From an uncultured Christensenellaceae bacterium (GTDB taxonomy: Bacteria > Bacillota > Clostridia > Christensenellales > CAG-314): 64,000 nucleotides of DNA. The DNA is taken from NCBI GenBank assembly GCA_910585195.1, contig CAJUCX010000004.1:46230-110229 (forward strand). The letters are read 5' to 3'. Positions 1-8,483 of this stretch are shown piece by piece (the stretch's first letter is position 1; every line of letters begins with the position of its first letter). The position numbers were made by a program, and so were the translations under genes. Below the pieces are notes generated by a model. The model had not been told where the DNA came from and ran no database searches. It saw only the letters and a list, made by a program, of their open reading frames with translations.

Positions 1-256
1 TTTTGTCAAATTGCTTTTTGCTTACCGATTTTTATCGATTTGCGCTGTCGCAAACATATTTGTTTACGACAAACAGCGCGCTAAACTCAGCGCAGTTTTT
101 GTCAAATTGCTTTTTGCTTACCGATTTTTATCGATTTGCGCTGTCGCAAACTATTTGTTTACGACAAACAGCGCGCTAAACTAGGCGCAGTTTTTGTCAA
201 ATTGCCTTTTGTTTACCGATTTTTATCGATTTGTACTGTCATAAACTATTTGTTTT
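1..256. repeat. Tandem ~95-bp direct repeats, 2.7 copies, cut by window edge
   Basis: Three copies start at 1, 97 and 192 (periods 96 and 95). The first two are almost identical; the third diverges after about 40 bases and ends near 256. Each copy has a conserved block containing TACCGATTTTTATCGATTT, followed by an imperfect inverted repeat with arms GCGCTGT and ACAGCGC and an inner pair CAAAC/GTTT. No spacers separate the copies, so this is not a CRISPR array. The array may continue left of the window. Function is unknown; an intergenic repeat family or a folded non-coding element are both possible. Confidence 0.85.
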
Positions 257-456
257 GAAAACGCTGATAAATAACATATACAAGTTTTTATAAAGCATTT
301 GTAAAATTATCGATACTTTCGCGCAAATTTTTTGCCGTACAATTTCGGCAAAAACCGCCATTGCAATTCAAAATATCCGATACTTAACACATTTTATTCA
401 ATAGTACGGACGAGTATGCCCAAAAAAGTAAAACCGTCAAAATAAGAAATTTTTTT
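257..456. other. AT-rich intergenic stretch, no gene seen
   Basis: Between the tandem repeats and the topoisomerase terminator no reading frame has a ribosome binding site and no RNA family was recognised. It is AT-rich and holds only short poly-A and poly-T runs. Confidence 0.5.
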
Positions 457-488
457 GCAAAAAAAGAACGACCTAAAAAGTCGTTCTT
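457..488 (-). terminator. Intrinsic terminator of the topoisomerase operon
   Basis: A 9-bp perfect stem (464-472 with 480-488, arm AAGAACGAC) with a 7-nt loop is followed on the minus strand by seven T. It lies about 105 bases downstream of the subunit A stop codon. Confidence 0.85.
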
Positions 489-592
489 CAATAAAATTTA
501 TTTAATTTGCTCAAAAAGTATTTGCATAAAAGTTTATTGCTCTTTTCGCTTGTCTGTCGCAAAAAAATTTGTCAACAACGTCGGCAATATTT

Positions 593-3109
593 TTATTCAA
601 AAACCTGCGGTGAAATTATGCACTTTACTACGCCATCAAGATTTGCTCCTTTCTTTCTCGATTTAGGCGGTTTGCCCTTTCCGATACGGCTGTCTATTGA
701 CATTTCGTCTGTGTCAACGGTAAACACCTCTCCTTCGCCGAAGCAAGCCACAAAGTAAGGTTCCGTTACGTAGTCTGCAAACAAAATTTGTTTGCCGCAC
801 GCGCCGTTGAAGTCAATCAATTTCACGCCCTTGCGGTATCTTGCCATAACTTCCACTTCACTCATAATTACGCGTTTCATAAAGCATTTGTCGGTTATTA
901 CAACCGCTTCGCCGTGATCAAATACTTGCGTTGCGCAAATTATTTCGTCATTATCCGCAATCAACATACCTTTTACGCCGCCGGAAATTCTGCCCTGCTG
1001 AGGAATGTCCTCTTTGGTAAAGTTGAGCACCATACCCTTGCGCGTAACAAACATAATACTGCTATTTGGCAAGTCGTTTTGAATTGTAAGTATTTCATCG
1101 CCGTCTTTAAGTTTCATTGCTTGGAAGTTCCTTTTCAACAGACCGTATTCTTCCCACGACGTGCGCTTAACCATACCTTGTTTTGTAAAGAAATACAAAT
1201 CGTTTTTAGGCATTTGACCGTCTTTTATAGGTTGAATATATACTATTTTTTCTTTTTCCGCTTCCTTGCCGAAAAGTTCTTTTAAGGTAGAGCCCTTTTC
1301 TCTCCAACGGCACTCAGGTATATCGAAGCCGTCAATCTTATAACAGTTGCCTTGCGCAGTAAATATATGCAGCATTTCTCCCGTGCAACTCTCTACCAAA
1401 CTTACGTGCGCGTCTGCGCCGTTCAATTTTTCCACACTGTTTTTGTTAGACATTGAAACGTGCTTCAACGGCATACGCTTTAAGCAGCCGGCAGAAGTAA
1501 GTCCTATTGCAAAATCTTCCTGCGGTTTTTCGTCGCTTTGAGTTTCTATTACTATATCGTTTGCCGTCTTTAATATATTTGACTTTCTTAAAGTTTTGAA
1601 GTTGCGTTTGATTTGCGACATCTCTGCTTTAATGACTTCCATCTGCAATTTTTTATCGCCCAAAATTTCCGTCAGACGTTTAATCAACGCGTGCAGCTCT
1701 TTAAGTTCTTGCTCCAACTTTTCGATTTCAAGCCGCGTAAGTCTGCTAAGTCTCAAATCTAATATAGCCTGTGCCTGAGCTTCGCTCAAATCGAATCTTT
1801 CTCTCAAATTATGGCGTGCTTCCGTAGTGGAGCCTGATTTTTTAATGATGCGCACAACTTCGTCTATGTTTTTGACGGCAACTACCAAACCTTCCAAAAT
1901 GTGCGCTCTTTCTTTGGCATTTTGCAGTTCGTATTTGGTGCGGGCGATTATTACCCCGCGTTGATAATCTGTATAATACGCGATTATATCAAGCAAACCC
2001 ATAAGTTGCGGTTTGCCATCTGCAATGGCAACCATATTTATACCAAATGTCGTGCGCAAATCGGTATACTTCAACAGCACTTGCAAAATTTTGTCTACGT
2101 CGAAGTCCTTTTTTATTTTGATTACCGCACGCATACCTTCCTTATCCGACTCGTCGACAATTTCCGCTATGCCCGAAAGCAACTCTTTTTTGTCCTCCCT
2201 TACCGCAAGAATTTTTTGCAGTAAAGCCGCTTTGTTTACCTGATAAGGCAACTCGGTAATAACGATGTTTTTCTTATCGTTTTGAGTTTCTATGTGTATT
2301 TTTGCCTGCAAAGTTATTTTGCCTTTGCCGGTGAGATATGCGTTTGTAAGTTCTTCCCCGGCAATTACGTATCCGCCGGTAGGAAAGTCAGGTCCCTTGA
2401 TGATTTTCATCATTTCGGACAGTTTAATTTTTCTGTTGTCGATATAAGCGATTACGCCGTCGATAACTTCGCAAATGTTGTGCGGCGGAATGTTTGTGGC
2501 AAGACCGACCGCAATACCGGAAGAACCGTTTACCAAAAGGTTAGGATATTTGCCAGGCAGCATCTCGGGTTCTTTCAATCTGTCGTCGTAGTTTCTCGCC
2601 CAACGCACGGTGTTTTTGTCTATATCGCGCAAAAGTTCCAACGCAAGCGGAGTCATTCGCGCCTCCGTATACCTCATTGCGGCGGCGCTGTCGCCGTCTA
2701 TCGAGCCGAAGTTTCCTTGACCGTCAACCAGCGGCATACGCATATTGTAGTTTTGCGCAAGACGCACCATTGCGTCGTATACGGAAGTATCGCCGTGAGG
2801 ATGGTATTTTGCCAAACAGTCGCCTACTACCGCGGCGGACTTTCTGTACGGTTTGTCCGGCGTTAAACCCATTTCGTACATTGTATATAAAATTCTGCGC
2901 TGAACGGGTTTAAGTCCGTCTTCCACGCGAGGAATTGCTCTGTCTAAAATTACGTATTCGGCATATGGCAGCATAGAGTCGTGCATTATGTCCGCCATCG
3001 ATTTGGTAACCAACATCGTGCCGTCCGCAAGTTTAATTTCACCGGTTACCTCGTTTATCTCTTGATTTTCATCTTCGTTCAAATCTTGATTGTTAATCAT
3101 TTCGTCCAT
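593..3109 (-). CDS. Type IIA DNA topoisomerase subunit A (GyrA/ParC family)
   Basis: Breakage-reunion subunit of an ATP-dependent type II topoisomerase, 838 residues, working with the B subunit encoded 3 bp upstream. The winged-helix region carries KPVQRRILY and KYHPHGD, and the active-site tyrosine is Tyr147 in AAMRYTEAR. A C-terminal beta-pinwheel follows from about residue 510. A canonical GyrA box (QRRGGKG) is not seen; the nearest equivalent reads QGRISGGVKG. The protein mixes GyrA-like and ParC-like sequence, so gyrase versus topoisomerase IV cannot be settled here. The residue at the quinolone-site serine position is Thr (HPHGDTSVY). It begins with about 38 acidic residues not typical of the family. 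The RBS (GGAG) lies in the end of the upstream gene, so the two are co-transcribed. Confidence 0.93.
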   Translation of the reverse strand: MDEMINNQDLNEDENQEINEVTGEIKLADGTMLVTKSMADIMHDSMLPYAEYVILDRAIPRVEDGLKPVQRRILYTMYEMGLTPDKPYRKSAAVVGDCLAKYHPHGDTSVYDAMVRLAQNYNMRMPLVDGQGNFGSIDGDSAAAMRYTEARMTPLALELLRDIDKNTVRWARNYDDRLKEPEMLPGKYPNLLVNGSSGIAVGLATNIPPHNICEVIDGVIAYIDNRKIKLSEMMKIIKGPDFPTGGYVIAGEELTNAYLTGKGKITLQAKIHIETQNDKKNIVITELPYQVNKAALLQKILAVREDKKELLSGIAEIVDESDKEGMRAVIKIKKDFDVDKILQVLLKYTDLRTTFGINMVAIADGKPQLMGLLDIIAYYTDYQRGVIIARTKYELQNAKERAHILEGLVVAVKNIDEVVRIIKKSGSTTEARHNLRERFDLSEAQAQAILDLRLSRLTRLEIEKLEQELKELHALIKRLTEILGDKKLQMEVIKAEMSQIKRNFKTLRKSNILKTANDIVIETQSDEKPQEDFAIGLTSAGCLKRMPLKHVSMSNKNSVEKLNGADAHVSLVESCTGEMLHIFTAQGNCYKIDGFDIPECRWREKGSTLKELFGKEAEKEKIVYIQPIKDGQMPKNDLYFFTKQGMVKRTSWEEYGLLKRNFQAMKLKDGDEILTIQNDLPNSSIMFVTRKGMVLNFTKEDIPQQGRISGGVKGMLIADNDEIICATQVFDHGEAVVITDKCFMKRVIMSEVEVMARYRKGVKLIDFNGACGKQILFADYVTEPYFVACFGEGEVFTVDTDEMSIDSRIGKGKPPKSRKKGANLDGVVKCIISPQVFE

Positions 3110-3112
3110 AGT

Positions 3113-5086
3113 TTACGCTCCGTATTTGTCAAGTATCTTGTCGTCATCTTTGTTGAAGTTTGCCCATTCGGTAATGTACGACCGTCTCAGTTCCGCACTG
3201 TCGCCCATAAGAATGGTCAGCATTCTTTCCGCATTTGCGGCGTCCTCCAAAGTTACGCGCATAAGCTTTCTGCCCTTAGGGTCCATTGTGGTATCCCACA
3301 ACTGCGTAGGATTCATTTCGCCCAACCCTTTGTATCTCTGCAAAGTTGCACCTCTGCCTACAGCCGCCATACACTCTTGCAGTGCCGCGTCGTCGTAAGC
3401 ATATTTTATCATTTCTTTTTTGAAAACTTTATACAACGGCGGCATACCTATATATACGTGCCCTTCCGTTATAAGTTCTTTCATATATCTAAAGAAGAAC
3501 GTCAAAAGAATAGCCCTTATATGCGCACCGTCTTGGTCGGCGTCGGCAAGAATAATTATCTTGTCGTATTTTAAGGAAGTAATATCGAAGTCCTCTCCTA
3601 TGCCTGTGCCCAAAGCCGCTATAATAGCACGGTACTCGTCGTTGGCAAGCACTTGGTCGAGGCGCTTTCTCTCTGCGTTAAGCGGCTTGCCTTTAAGCGG
3701 CAAAATACCCTGAAACTTCCTGTCCCTTGCCTGTTTTGCACTGCCGCCGGCTGAGTCGCCTTCTACTATAAACAGTTCGTTGCGCTTATAGTCTTTGCCT
3801 GTGCAGCTTGAAAGTTTGCCTACGAGCGTTGCGTTGTCTATGCTGTTTTTCTTTCTTGCCTCGTCTTTTGCGCGTCTGGACGCTTCTCTTACTTTTCTTG
3901 CACACTGCGCTTTTTTAAGAATAACGTCCAAAACTTTGTCTTTGTCGTTTTTTATAAAATTGTCGAAACACTCGGACAAAATACTTTCCACCGCAGGTCG
4001 TGCTTCGGGGTTGCCGAGTTTGGTTTTAGTCTGACCTTCAAACTGTACGTTTGCCATTTTTATGCTTAAAACAAGCGTCAAACCTTCGCGGAAATCCTCG
4101 CCCAAAAAATTGTCTTCCTTTTCCTTCAAAAAGTTTATCTTTCTTGCATAATCGTTTAAGGACTTTGTAAACGCCGTTTTAAGTCCCGTTTCGTGCATAC
4201 CGCCTTCCGGCGTAGGTATGTTGTTTACGTAAGAACATATATTTTCGCTGTAAGTTTCGCTGTATTGAAAACTGCACTGCAACTGCAAAACGTCGTTTTT
4301 GCCTTCAAAGTGAACAGGTTTTGCGTGTGCGATAGGTTTGCACTCGTTGAGATACGATACAAAGTCGTCAAGACCGCCGTCGTACTTAAAGTAATGCACT
4401 TGCTGTTCTTCTTCCGAAGCCCTTTCGTTTATAAACTCAAACTCTATGCCCTTATTCAAAAAAGCAAGTTCCCTAAGTCTTTTGGTGATGGTTTCGGGAT
4501 TAAACTCCGCCTTATCGAACACCGCTTTGTCAGGCAGGAAAGAAACTCTCGTGCCTGTTTTGCCGGGGTTGTCTTCTACGCTCTGCAAGTGATTTACCGG
4601 CACGCCGCTGGCGATTTTGTTTTTTGCTTCGTCAAAATAACTTTCAAATCGCATACTGTAAGTTTTTTCGTTTTGGTAAACGTCAACCGTCAGCCAAGAA
4701 CTCAAAGCATTTGCAACCGATGCGCCTACGCCGTGCAAACCGCCCGAAAAAGAATAATTTTTGTTGTTGAATTTTCCGCCGGCGTGAAGCTGCGTAAACA
4801 CGACTTCCACACCCGAAACTTTAAGACGCGGATGTATATCTACAGGTATACCTCTGCCGTTATCTTCTACCGAAGCGCTGCCGTCTTTGTGCAGTTCCAC
4901 CCTAACTTTTGTTGCAAAACCGTTTGCCGCTTCGTCAACGGCGTTGTCTACGATTTCCCACAAAATATGGTGTAAGCCGCGCACGCCGGTTGAACCGATG
5001 TACATACCGGGGCGCATTCTTACGGCGTCAAGACCTTCAAGTATCTCTATGGCAGAAGCCTTATATTCATTAGTAGTATCTGGCAT
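3113..5086 (-). CDS. Type IIA DNA topoisomerase subunit B (GyrB/ParE family)
   Basis: ATPase subunit pairing with the A subunit encoded next. The GHKL ATPase domain shows EIVDNAVDEA and DNGRGIPVD, and SGGLHGVGASVANALS at about residue 115. The transducer domain follows, then the TOPRIM domain with EGDSAGGSAKQ and DADQDGAHIR. The 657-residue length suits a GyrB or ParE without the proteobacterial insert. A longer in-frame extension to 5182 is rejected because a near-consensus promoter (5115-5143) sits inside it and a GGGAGGA ribosome binding site lies just before the ATG at 5086. Whether it is GyrB or ParE is left open. Confidence 0.93.
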   Translation of the reverse strand: MPDTTNEYKASAIEILEGLDAVRMRPGMYIGSTGVRGLHHILWEIVDNAVDEAANGFATKVRVELHKDGSASVEDNGRGIPVDIHPRLKVSGVEVVFTQLHAGGKFNNKNYSFSGGLHGVGASVANALSSWLTVDVYQNEKTYSMRFESYFDEAKNKIASGVPVNHLQSVEDNPGKTGTRVSFLPDKAVFDKAEFNPETITKRLRELAFLNKGIEFEFINERASEEEQQVHYFKYDGGLDDFVSYLNECKPIAHAKPVHFEGKNDVLQLQCSFQYSETYSENICSYVNNIPTPEGGMHETGLKTAFTKSLNDYARKINFLKEKEDNFLGEDFREGLTLVLSIKMANVQFEGQTKTKLGNPEARPAVESILSECFDNFIKNDKDKVLDVILKKAQCARKVREASRRAKDEARKKNSIDNATLVGKLSSCTGKDYKRNELFIVEGDSAGGSAKQARDRKFQGILPLKGKPLNAERKRLDQVLANDEYRAIIAALGTGIGEDFDITSLKYDKIIILADADQDGAHIRAILLTFFFRYMKELITEGHVYIGMPPLYKVFKKEMIKYAYDDAALQECMAAVGRGATLQRYKGLGEMNPTQLWDTTMDPKGRKLMRVTLEDAANAERMLTILMGDSAELRRSYITEWANFNKDDDKILDKYGA

Positions 5087-5114
5087 TATCTGTAATGTCC
5101 TCCCTTTACTAAAA

Positions 5115-5143
5115 ATTATACCATACGCATATAATTTTGACAA
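5115..5143 (-). promoter_or_regulatory. Promoter of the topoisomerase operon
   Basis: TTGTCA (5138-5143) and TATAAT (5115-5120) on the minus strand are 17 bp apart, and the -10 is preceded by TGG (extended -10). Predicted transcription start is near 5108, giving a leader of about 20 nt that includes the GGGAGGA site. Confidence 0.8.
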
Positions 5144-5396
5144 TACATATTTATACACAATTTCAACCTTTTTTACACTCAAATTTATTCAAATATACAA
5201 ATAATGAATAAATATAAATACATTATATTTTTATGCATAGATTAAAATAGAATATACGCAAATGCTTTTCTAAAATTAAATATAACTCACAAATAAAAAT
5301 CGGCAAGTACGTATAAAAAAACATTCTTATATGATAAATTAAAATCATTATAAACTTATAAATGCAGCCGTTGTGCAACAAAACTAAAATCGGTAA
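5144..5396. other. AT-rich intergenic region, nothing recognised
   Basis: Very AT-rich sequence between the topoisomerase promoter and the hydrolase terminator. Neither strand has an ORF with a ribosome binding site or a recognisable RNA. Confidence 0.5.
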
Positions 5397-5436
5397 CAAA
5401 AAAACCAAAACACCGCGTTTTGCGGAGTTTTGGTTT
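5397..5436 (-). terminator. Intrinsic terminator after the serine hydrolase
   Basis: Long hairpin with arms around AACCAAAACACCGC and GCGGAGTTTTGGTT (5403-5436, one mismatch), followed on the minus strand by a run of T. It lies 25 bases past the hydrolase stop. Confidence 0.8.
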
Positions 5437-5460
5437 AGAAATTAAAAATTGAAAACTGTA

Positions 5461-6375
5461 TTAAATCTGTGCAATTATTCTGTCGAAGTATTCCAACACG
5501 TCTTTTGCCACTTCGTCTTTGTTGGACTCGAAAAGCATTTCGTGTCTGCCTCCTTCGTAAAGTTTTACCGACAAGTCTTTTACGCCTATTTTTTTGTAAT
5601 AGCTGTAAAGTTTATTGATGCCCTTTCCGCACTTGCCGACGTGGTCATTGTCTCCTGCGTAAATGTAAATAGGAATATCTTTATTTATATCCGCGGCGTA
5701 CTGTTTTGTATAAAGACCTTTTACGCCCTTCATAAACCACTTGTAAAAGTTTGTCGAGCAAATAAATCCGCAGCGCGGGTCTTTTTGATATTTTTCAAAT
5801 TCTTCCGCATTGGAAGTCAGCCAACTTCCGTTGCCGTTCATTTTGTTTTGATAACTGCCGAAAGTCAGTTTTGCCATAAGTTTTGCTCTGACGAAATCAC
5901 CGTGGCGGCGATACATCCAGTTGGAGAGAAATCTGCCGAAAGATATATCCGCACCTTTGATATAATTAGAACCGCTTAAAGCAAACGCGACGGCGTGTTT
6001 GTTGTAAGCCATGTACATTTGCGTGAGGAAGGAGCCGTAACTGTGCCCGTGCACAATTATAGGCAAATTTGGATGTCTGATTTTGATATACTCGGTCAGA
6101 CGCAGTTGGTCCTCTATATCGTTGCTCCACATATCGCCTTCATCCCAACCCAAATGTTCCATATCGACGTTGAGACCGTGTCCGCGATGGTCCGTGCCGT
6201 AAACTACGTAACCGTTTCTGTTCAAAAACTTGGCAAAATTTTGGTATCTGCCCATATGTTCTGCCATACCGTGCACCAACTGCACTACGCCTTTGGCTTG
6301 GTCGAGACTTACGTCGTCCCATACGTACATTTTTACCGCTTTATCTTCACTGACTTTGAAATCTATAATCTTCAT
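5461..6375 (-). CDS. Alpha/beta hydrolase, monoacylglycerol-lipase-like (Hydrolase_4)
   Basis: A 304-residue cytosolic serine hydrolase of the lysophospholipase/monoacylglycerol lipase type. The oxyanion region is LVHGMAEH (about 34-41). The nucleophile is Ser112 in GHSYG, the acid is probably the Asp in YAGDNDH (about 250), and the histidine is in GGRHEML (about 282). No signal peptide is visible. The substrate cannot be inferred. The start at 6375 is preferred over an upstream ATG at 6441 because GGGAGA precedes it and the family begins at this point; the spacing of about 12 nt is long. The gene stands alone, divergent from murG, with its own terminator. Confidence 0.85.
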   Translation of the reverse strand: MKIIDFKVSEDKAVKMYVWDDVSLDQAKGVVQLVHGMAEHMGRYQNFAKFLNRNGYVVYGTDHRGHGLNVDMEHLGWDEGDMWSNDIEDQLRLTEYIKIRHPNLPIIVHGHSYGSFLTQMYMAYNKHAVAFALSGSNYIKGADISFGRFLSNWMYRRHGDFVRAKLMAKLTFGSYQNKMNGNGSWLTSNAEEFEKYQKDPRCGFICSTNFYKWFMKGVKGLYTKQYAADINKDIPIYIYAGDNDHVGKCGKGINKLYSYYKKIGVKDLSVKLYEGGRHEMLFESNKDEVAKDVLEYFDRIIAQI

Positions 6376-6569
6376 AATATATAATTTTCTCCCTAAAATA
6401 AGCGCATTATGCGTTTTGTAGCTTAAATTTACTTGCCGCACAAGCCTGATAATACATATATAGCCCGTTGCAAAAAATAAATTGTTTTGTCAAGCGTAAC
6501 AACCGTCGGCAAATATATGCTTAAAATAATATATAGGCATTTCAATAAAAGCAACCGTGCTTTTGTCCC

Positions 6570-6606
6570 AAAAAACATTGCAAAACTGCAATGATAATGC
6601 ATACAC
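6570..6606 (-). ncRNA. Predicted very short transcript or attenuated leader
   Basis: A consensus minus-strand promoter (6613-6640) predicts a start near 6606. Only 13 nt later lies a perfect 7-bp hairpin, CATTGCA-N4-TGCAATG (6576-6593), followed by six T (6570-6575). Transcription should usually end after about 37 nt. An outer pair, ACCGTG (6554-6559) with CACGGT (6604-6609), could enclose the hairpin. Either this is a tiny RNA, or it is the attenuated 5' leader of the hydrolase gene that starts about 195 bases downstream. Confidence 0.4.
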
Positions 6607-6612
6607 GGTTTT

Positions 6613-6640
6613 ATTATATCAAAAAAATTAGACATGTCAA
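6613..6640 (-). promoter_or_regulatory. Consensus minus-strand promoter upstream of the hydrolase
   Basis: Perfect TTGACA (6635-6640) and TATAAT (6613-6618) with a 16-bp spacer, pointing toward the hydrolase gene. It is the best sigma-A match in this intergenic region. Confidence 0.75.
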
Positions 6641-6667
6641 TAAGGTATTTTTAATTAACCGAAAAGA

Positions 6668-6673
6668 TATAAT
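6668..6673 (+). promoter_or_regulatory. Candidate -10 element of murG
   Basis: A perfect TATAAT lies 8 nt before the murG ATG. No convincing -35 is seen at 16-18 bp and there is no Shine-Dalgarno sequence, so the transcript would start within about 2 nt of the start codon. Confidence 0.45.
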
Positions 6674-6681
6674 TAAATTAT

Positions 6682-7737
6682 ATGAAAAATATAGTATTTA
6701 CCGGCGGCGGAACGGCCGGACACGTAATGCCTAACGTCGCGCTTATGCAAGAACTATCGTCAAAATTCAACTGCTTTTATATAGGCACCGACGGAATGGA
6801 ACAAAAAATCATCACCGAAAATTTCGGCGACGATTGTTTCAAAACCATAAAAGCGCAAAAATTACAAAGAAAATTGACGCTTAAAAATCTCGCATTGCCT
6901 TTCCGTCTTATGGCAAGCGTAAGACAATGCAAAAAACTGCTTAAAGAAATTAAACCGTCGTTGGTGTTTGCAAAAGGCGGTTACGTATCGTTCCCCGTCG
7001 TATACGCGGCAAAAAAACTTAATATCCCCGTATTTATACACGAAAGCGATTACTCTTTGGGCTTGGCAAACAAAATAGCAAAGAGATATTGCACCAAAAT
7101 TTTCACTACCTTTGCCGATACGGCGGAAAATTGCAAAAAAGCCGAATACTCAGGCAGCCCCATAAGACAAAGCATTTACGCGGCGGACAAAAAACTCGGG
7201 CTGGAAACTATGGGCTTTGACGGCAAGCGAAAAATCATAACCGTGGTTGGCGGAAGTTTAGGCGCAAAAAGACTTAATGAAATCGTATTTGCAGCCCTTG
7301 ATGATTTACTGAAAGATTTTGACGTGTTTTTAATAGCTGGCAAAGGCAAAAAACTCAACATAAAGGCAAACGGCTTTGCTCAGACGGAATTTGTAAATAA
7401 CGTCTTTGACGTATTTGCCGCAAGCGACTTGATAATTTCGCGCGCGGGCAGCAACACTATTTGCGAAATCGCGGCAATGCGCCGCCCTATGCTGTTGGTG
7501 CCTCTTGCACAAGCAACCCGTGGCGAACAAGGTCAAAACGCAAAATACTTCTTTCAGCGCGGGTGTTGCATATCAGCCGAAGAAGATACTTTGACGACGG
7601 AAACCTTTTGCAGAAAAATCAGGCACTCGATAGACAACGCCGATTATATGAAACAAAATCAAAAACGATTGAAAATTGACGGAACAAAAATGATAATTAA
7701 AGAAATAGAACAAATTACAGGCGTAAATAAAAGTTAA
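6682..7737 (+). CDS. murG: MurG, undecaprenyl-PP-MurNAc-pentapeptide GlcNAc transferase
   Basis: Converts lipid I to lipid II by adding GlcNAc, at the inner face of the cytoplasmic membrane (GT28, GT-B fold). The N-terminal glycine loop TGGGTAGHVMPN is at residues 7-18; the second donor loop is VVGGSLGAKRLNE, and SRAGSNTICEIAA contacts the UDP sugar in known MurG structures. The 351-residue length is normal. No ribosome binding site precedes the ATG; a TATAAT lies 8 nt upstream, so the mRNA may be leaderless. It is monocistronic, bounded by a divergent hydrolase and a strong terminator, and not in the usual division and cell wall cluster. Confidence 0.94.
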   Translation: MKNIVFTGGGTAGHVMPNVALMQELSSKFNCFYIGTDGMEQKIITENFGDDCFKTIKAQKLQRKLTLKNLALPFRLMASVRQCKKLLKEIKPSLVFAKGGYVSFPVVYAAKKLNIPVFIHESDYSLGLANKIAKRYCTKIFTTFADTAENCKKAEYSGSPIRQSIYAADKKLGLETMGFDGKRKIITVVGGSLGAKRLNEIVFAALDDLLKDFDVFLIAGKGKKLNIKANGFAQTEFVNNVFDVFAASDLIISRAGSNTICEIAAMRRPMLLVPLAQATRGEQGQNAKYFFQRGCCISAEEDTLTTETFCRKIRHSIDNADYMKQNQKRLKIDGTKMIIKEIEQITGVNKS

Positions 7738-7745
7738 TTACGACG

Positions 7746-7778
7746 GCCGACTTAAAATTAAGTCGGCACAATTTTTTT
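7746..7778 (+). terminator. Intrinsic terminator of murG
   Basis: 8-bp stem GCCGACTT/AAGTCGGC (7746-7753 with 7760-7767), then ACAA and seven T. It begins 9 bases after the stop. Confidence 0.9.
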
Positions 7779-7814
7779 GTAAATAATAACTAAATATTAA
7801 ACAATCAAATTATG

Positions 7815-7883
7815 CTATTTTTTGTTAAGTAAGTCTTTGACAAACCAACAAACAAATAATGCTATACAAAGCAATGCAAACAT
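7815..7883 (-). CDS. 22-residue single-membrane-segment peptide (second of a pair)
   Basis: Micro-ORF of ATG, 21 further codons and TAG. It has a hydrophobic core (ALLCIALFVCWFV) followed by a charged tail KDLLNKK, as expected for a tiny membrane-spanning peptide. GAGGG lies 7 nt before the ATG. It starts 10 nt after the stop of the neighbouring micro-ORF and aligns with it without gaps to the end: 7 of the last 20 residues are identical (shared L-C-I, F, W and a KK end) and most others are conservative. This suggests a duplicated pair. Function is unknown; type I toxin-like peptides and small membrane regulators have this shape. No database comparison was possible. Confidence 0.6.
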   Translation of the reverse strand: MFALLCIALFVCWFVKDLLNKK

Positions 7884-7893
7884 TCAAGTACCC

Positions 7894-7965
7894 TCACTTT
7901 TTTTTGACGCATTCCGAAAGAACCCAAAACAAAAATACCCCTATGCAAAGTATGCCAAACCCCAT
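7894..7965 (-). CDS. 23-residue single-membrane-segment peptide (first of a pair)
   Basis: Micro-ORF preceded by a perfect AGGAGG (7971-7976) 5 nt before the ATG, one of the best ribosome binding sites in the window. The product has a hydrophobic stretch (FGILCIGVFLFWVL) and a lysine tail, CVKKK. It is followed 10 nt later by a paralogous micro-ORF. The upstream 116 bases contain a TTTACA-TTT-TGTAAA palindrome (8039-8053). It could be transcribed with the unknown gene at 8082-8444 or from its own promoter. Function is unknown. Confidence 0.65.
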   Translation of the reverse strand: MGFGILCIGVFLFWVLSECVKKK

Positions 7966-8081
7966 AACCACCTCCTAAATAGAAAATGTCTTACACAAAA
8001 TTTAGTTTTACAATATGCAAAACATTAAATTATGCCATTTACATTTTGTAAACTTTGTAAAAGTTTCCGTCAATATTTCAC

Positions 8082-8444
8082 TCAAAATCCGCAATCTTGC
8101 AAAAACTCATCGAAGTACCGCAAATCTCTATAATAGTCCGCATCTTTAATGCCGTCGGAAGATAAAACATTTACGCAATTATTTTTGCCGTAATACTCGA
8201 TGTTTGCATTTACTTTATAAATTTTGTTTGAAGTTCCCCTTATGCAATCAAAACTTTGCTCCGCAAAAATATTGTCGCTGCGTCCTGTCAAAATACGGTC
8301 GTTACATAAATTAGCAGCACTGTCATCACTCATTGAAAAAATGCGGCTGCCTTGTACCGTGAATATAGGCATTTCTCTCTTTGTCCGGTTTTGAAACAAC
8401 TTTCTTGCAATTTCCGCAAGATTGTATCTTTTGCGTTTAATCAT
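8082..8444 (-). CDS. Uncharacterised 120-residue protein divergent from a WYL regulator
   Basis: Not recognised. The protein begins with a basic helix-like stretch (KRKRYNLAEIARKLFQNRTKRE) that could bind nucleic acid or membrane, has three cysteines, and ends in an acidic, aromatic region (DADYYRDLRYFDEFLQ). No signal peptide or membrane segment is seen. AGGAGA lies 6 nt before the ATG, so it is probably translated. It shares a 75-bp divergent region with the WYL-domain regulator gene; such regulators often control the adjacent gene, so it may be the target. Two micro-ORFs follow on the same strand. Confidence 0.6.
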   Translation of the reverse strand: MIKRKRYNLAEIARKLFQNRTKREMPIFTVQGSRIFSMSDDSAANLCNDRILTGRSDNIFAEQSFDCIRGTSNKIYKVNANIEYYGKNNCVNVLSSDGIKDADYYRDLRYFDEFLQDCGF

Positions 8445-8483
8445 AATTTTTCTCCTTTGCAGTTACATTGTAACAAACTAAAC

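Noticed and set aside
1..256. CRISPR array at the left edge
   Set aside because: Copies are about 95 bp with no unique spacers, so it is a direct tandem repeat.
5087..5182. N-terminal extension of the topoisomerase B subunit
   Set aside because: It contains the promoter; the ATG at 5086 has GGGAGGA upstream.
8046..8054. CtsR- or Fur-type box upstream of the micro-ORFs
   Set aside because: TTTACA-TTT-TGTAAA is only a short palindrome and does not match known heptads; kept as a note, not a call.
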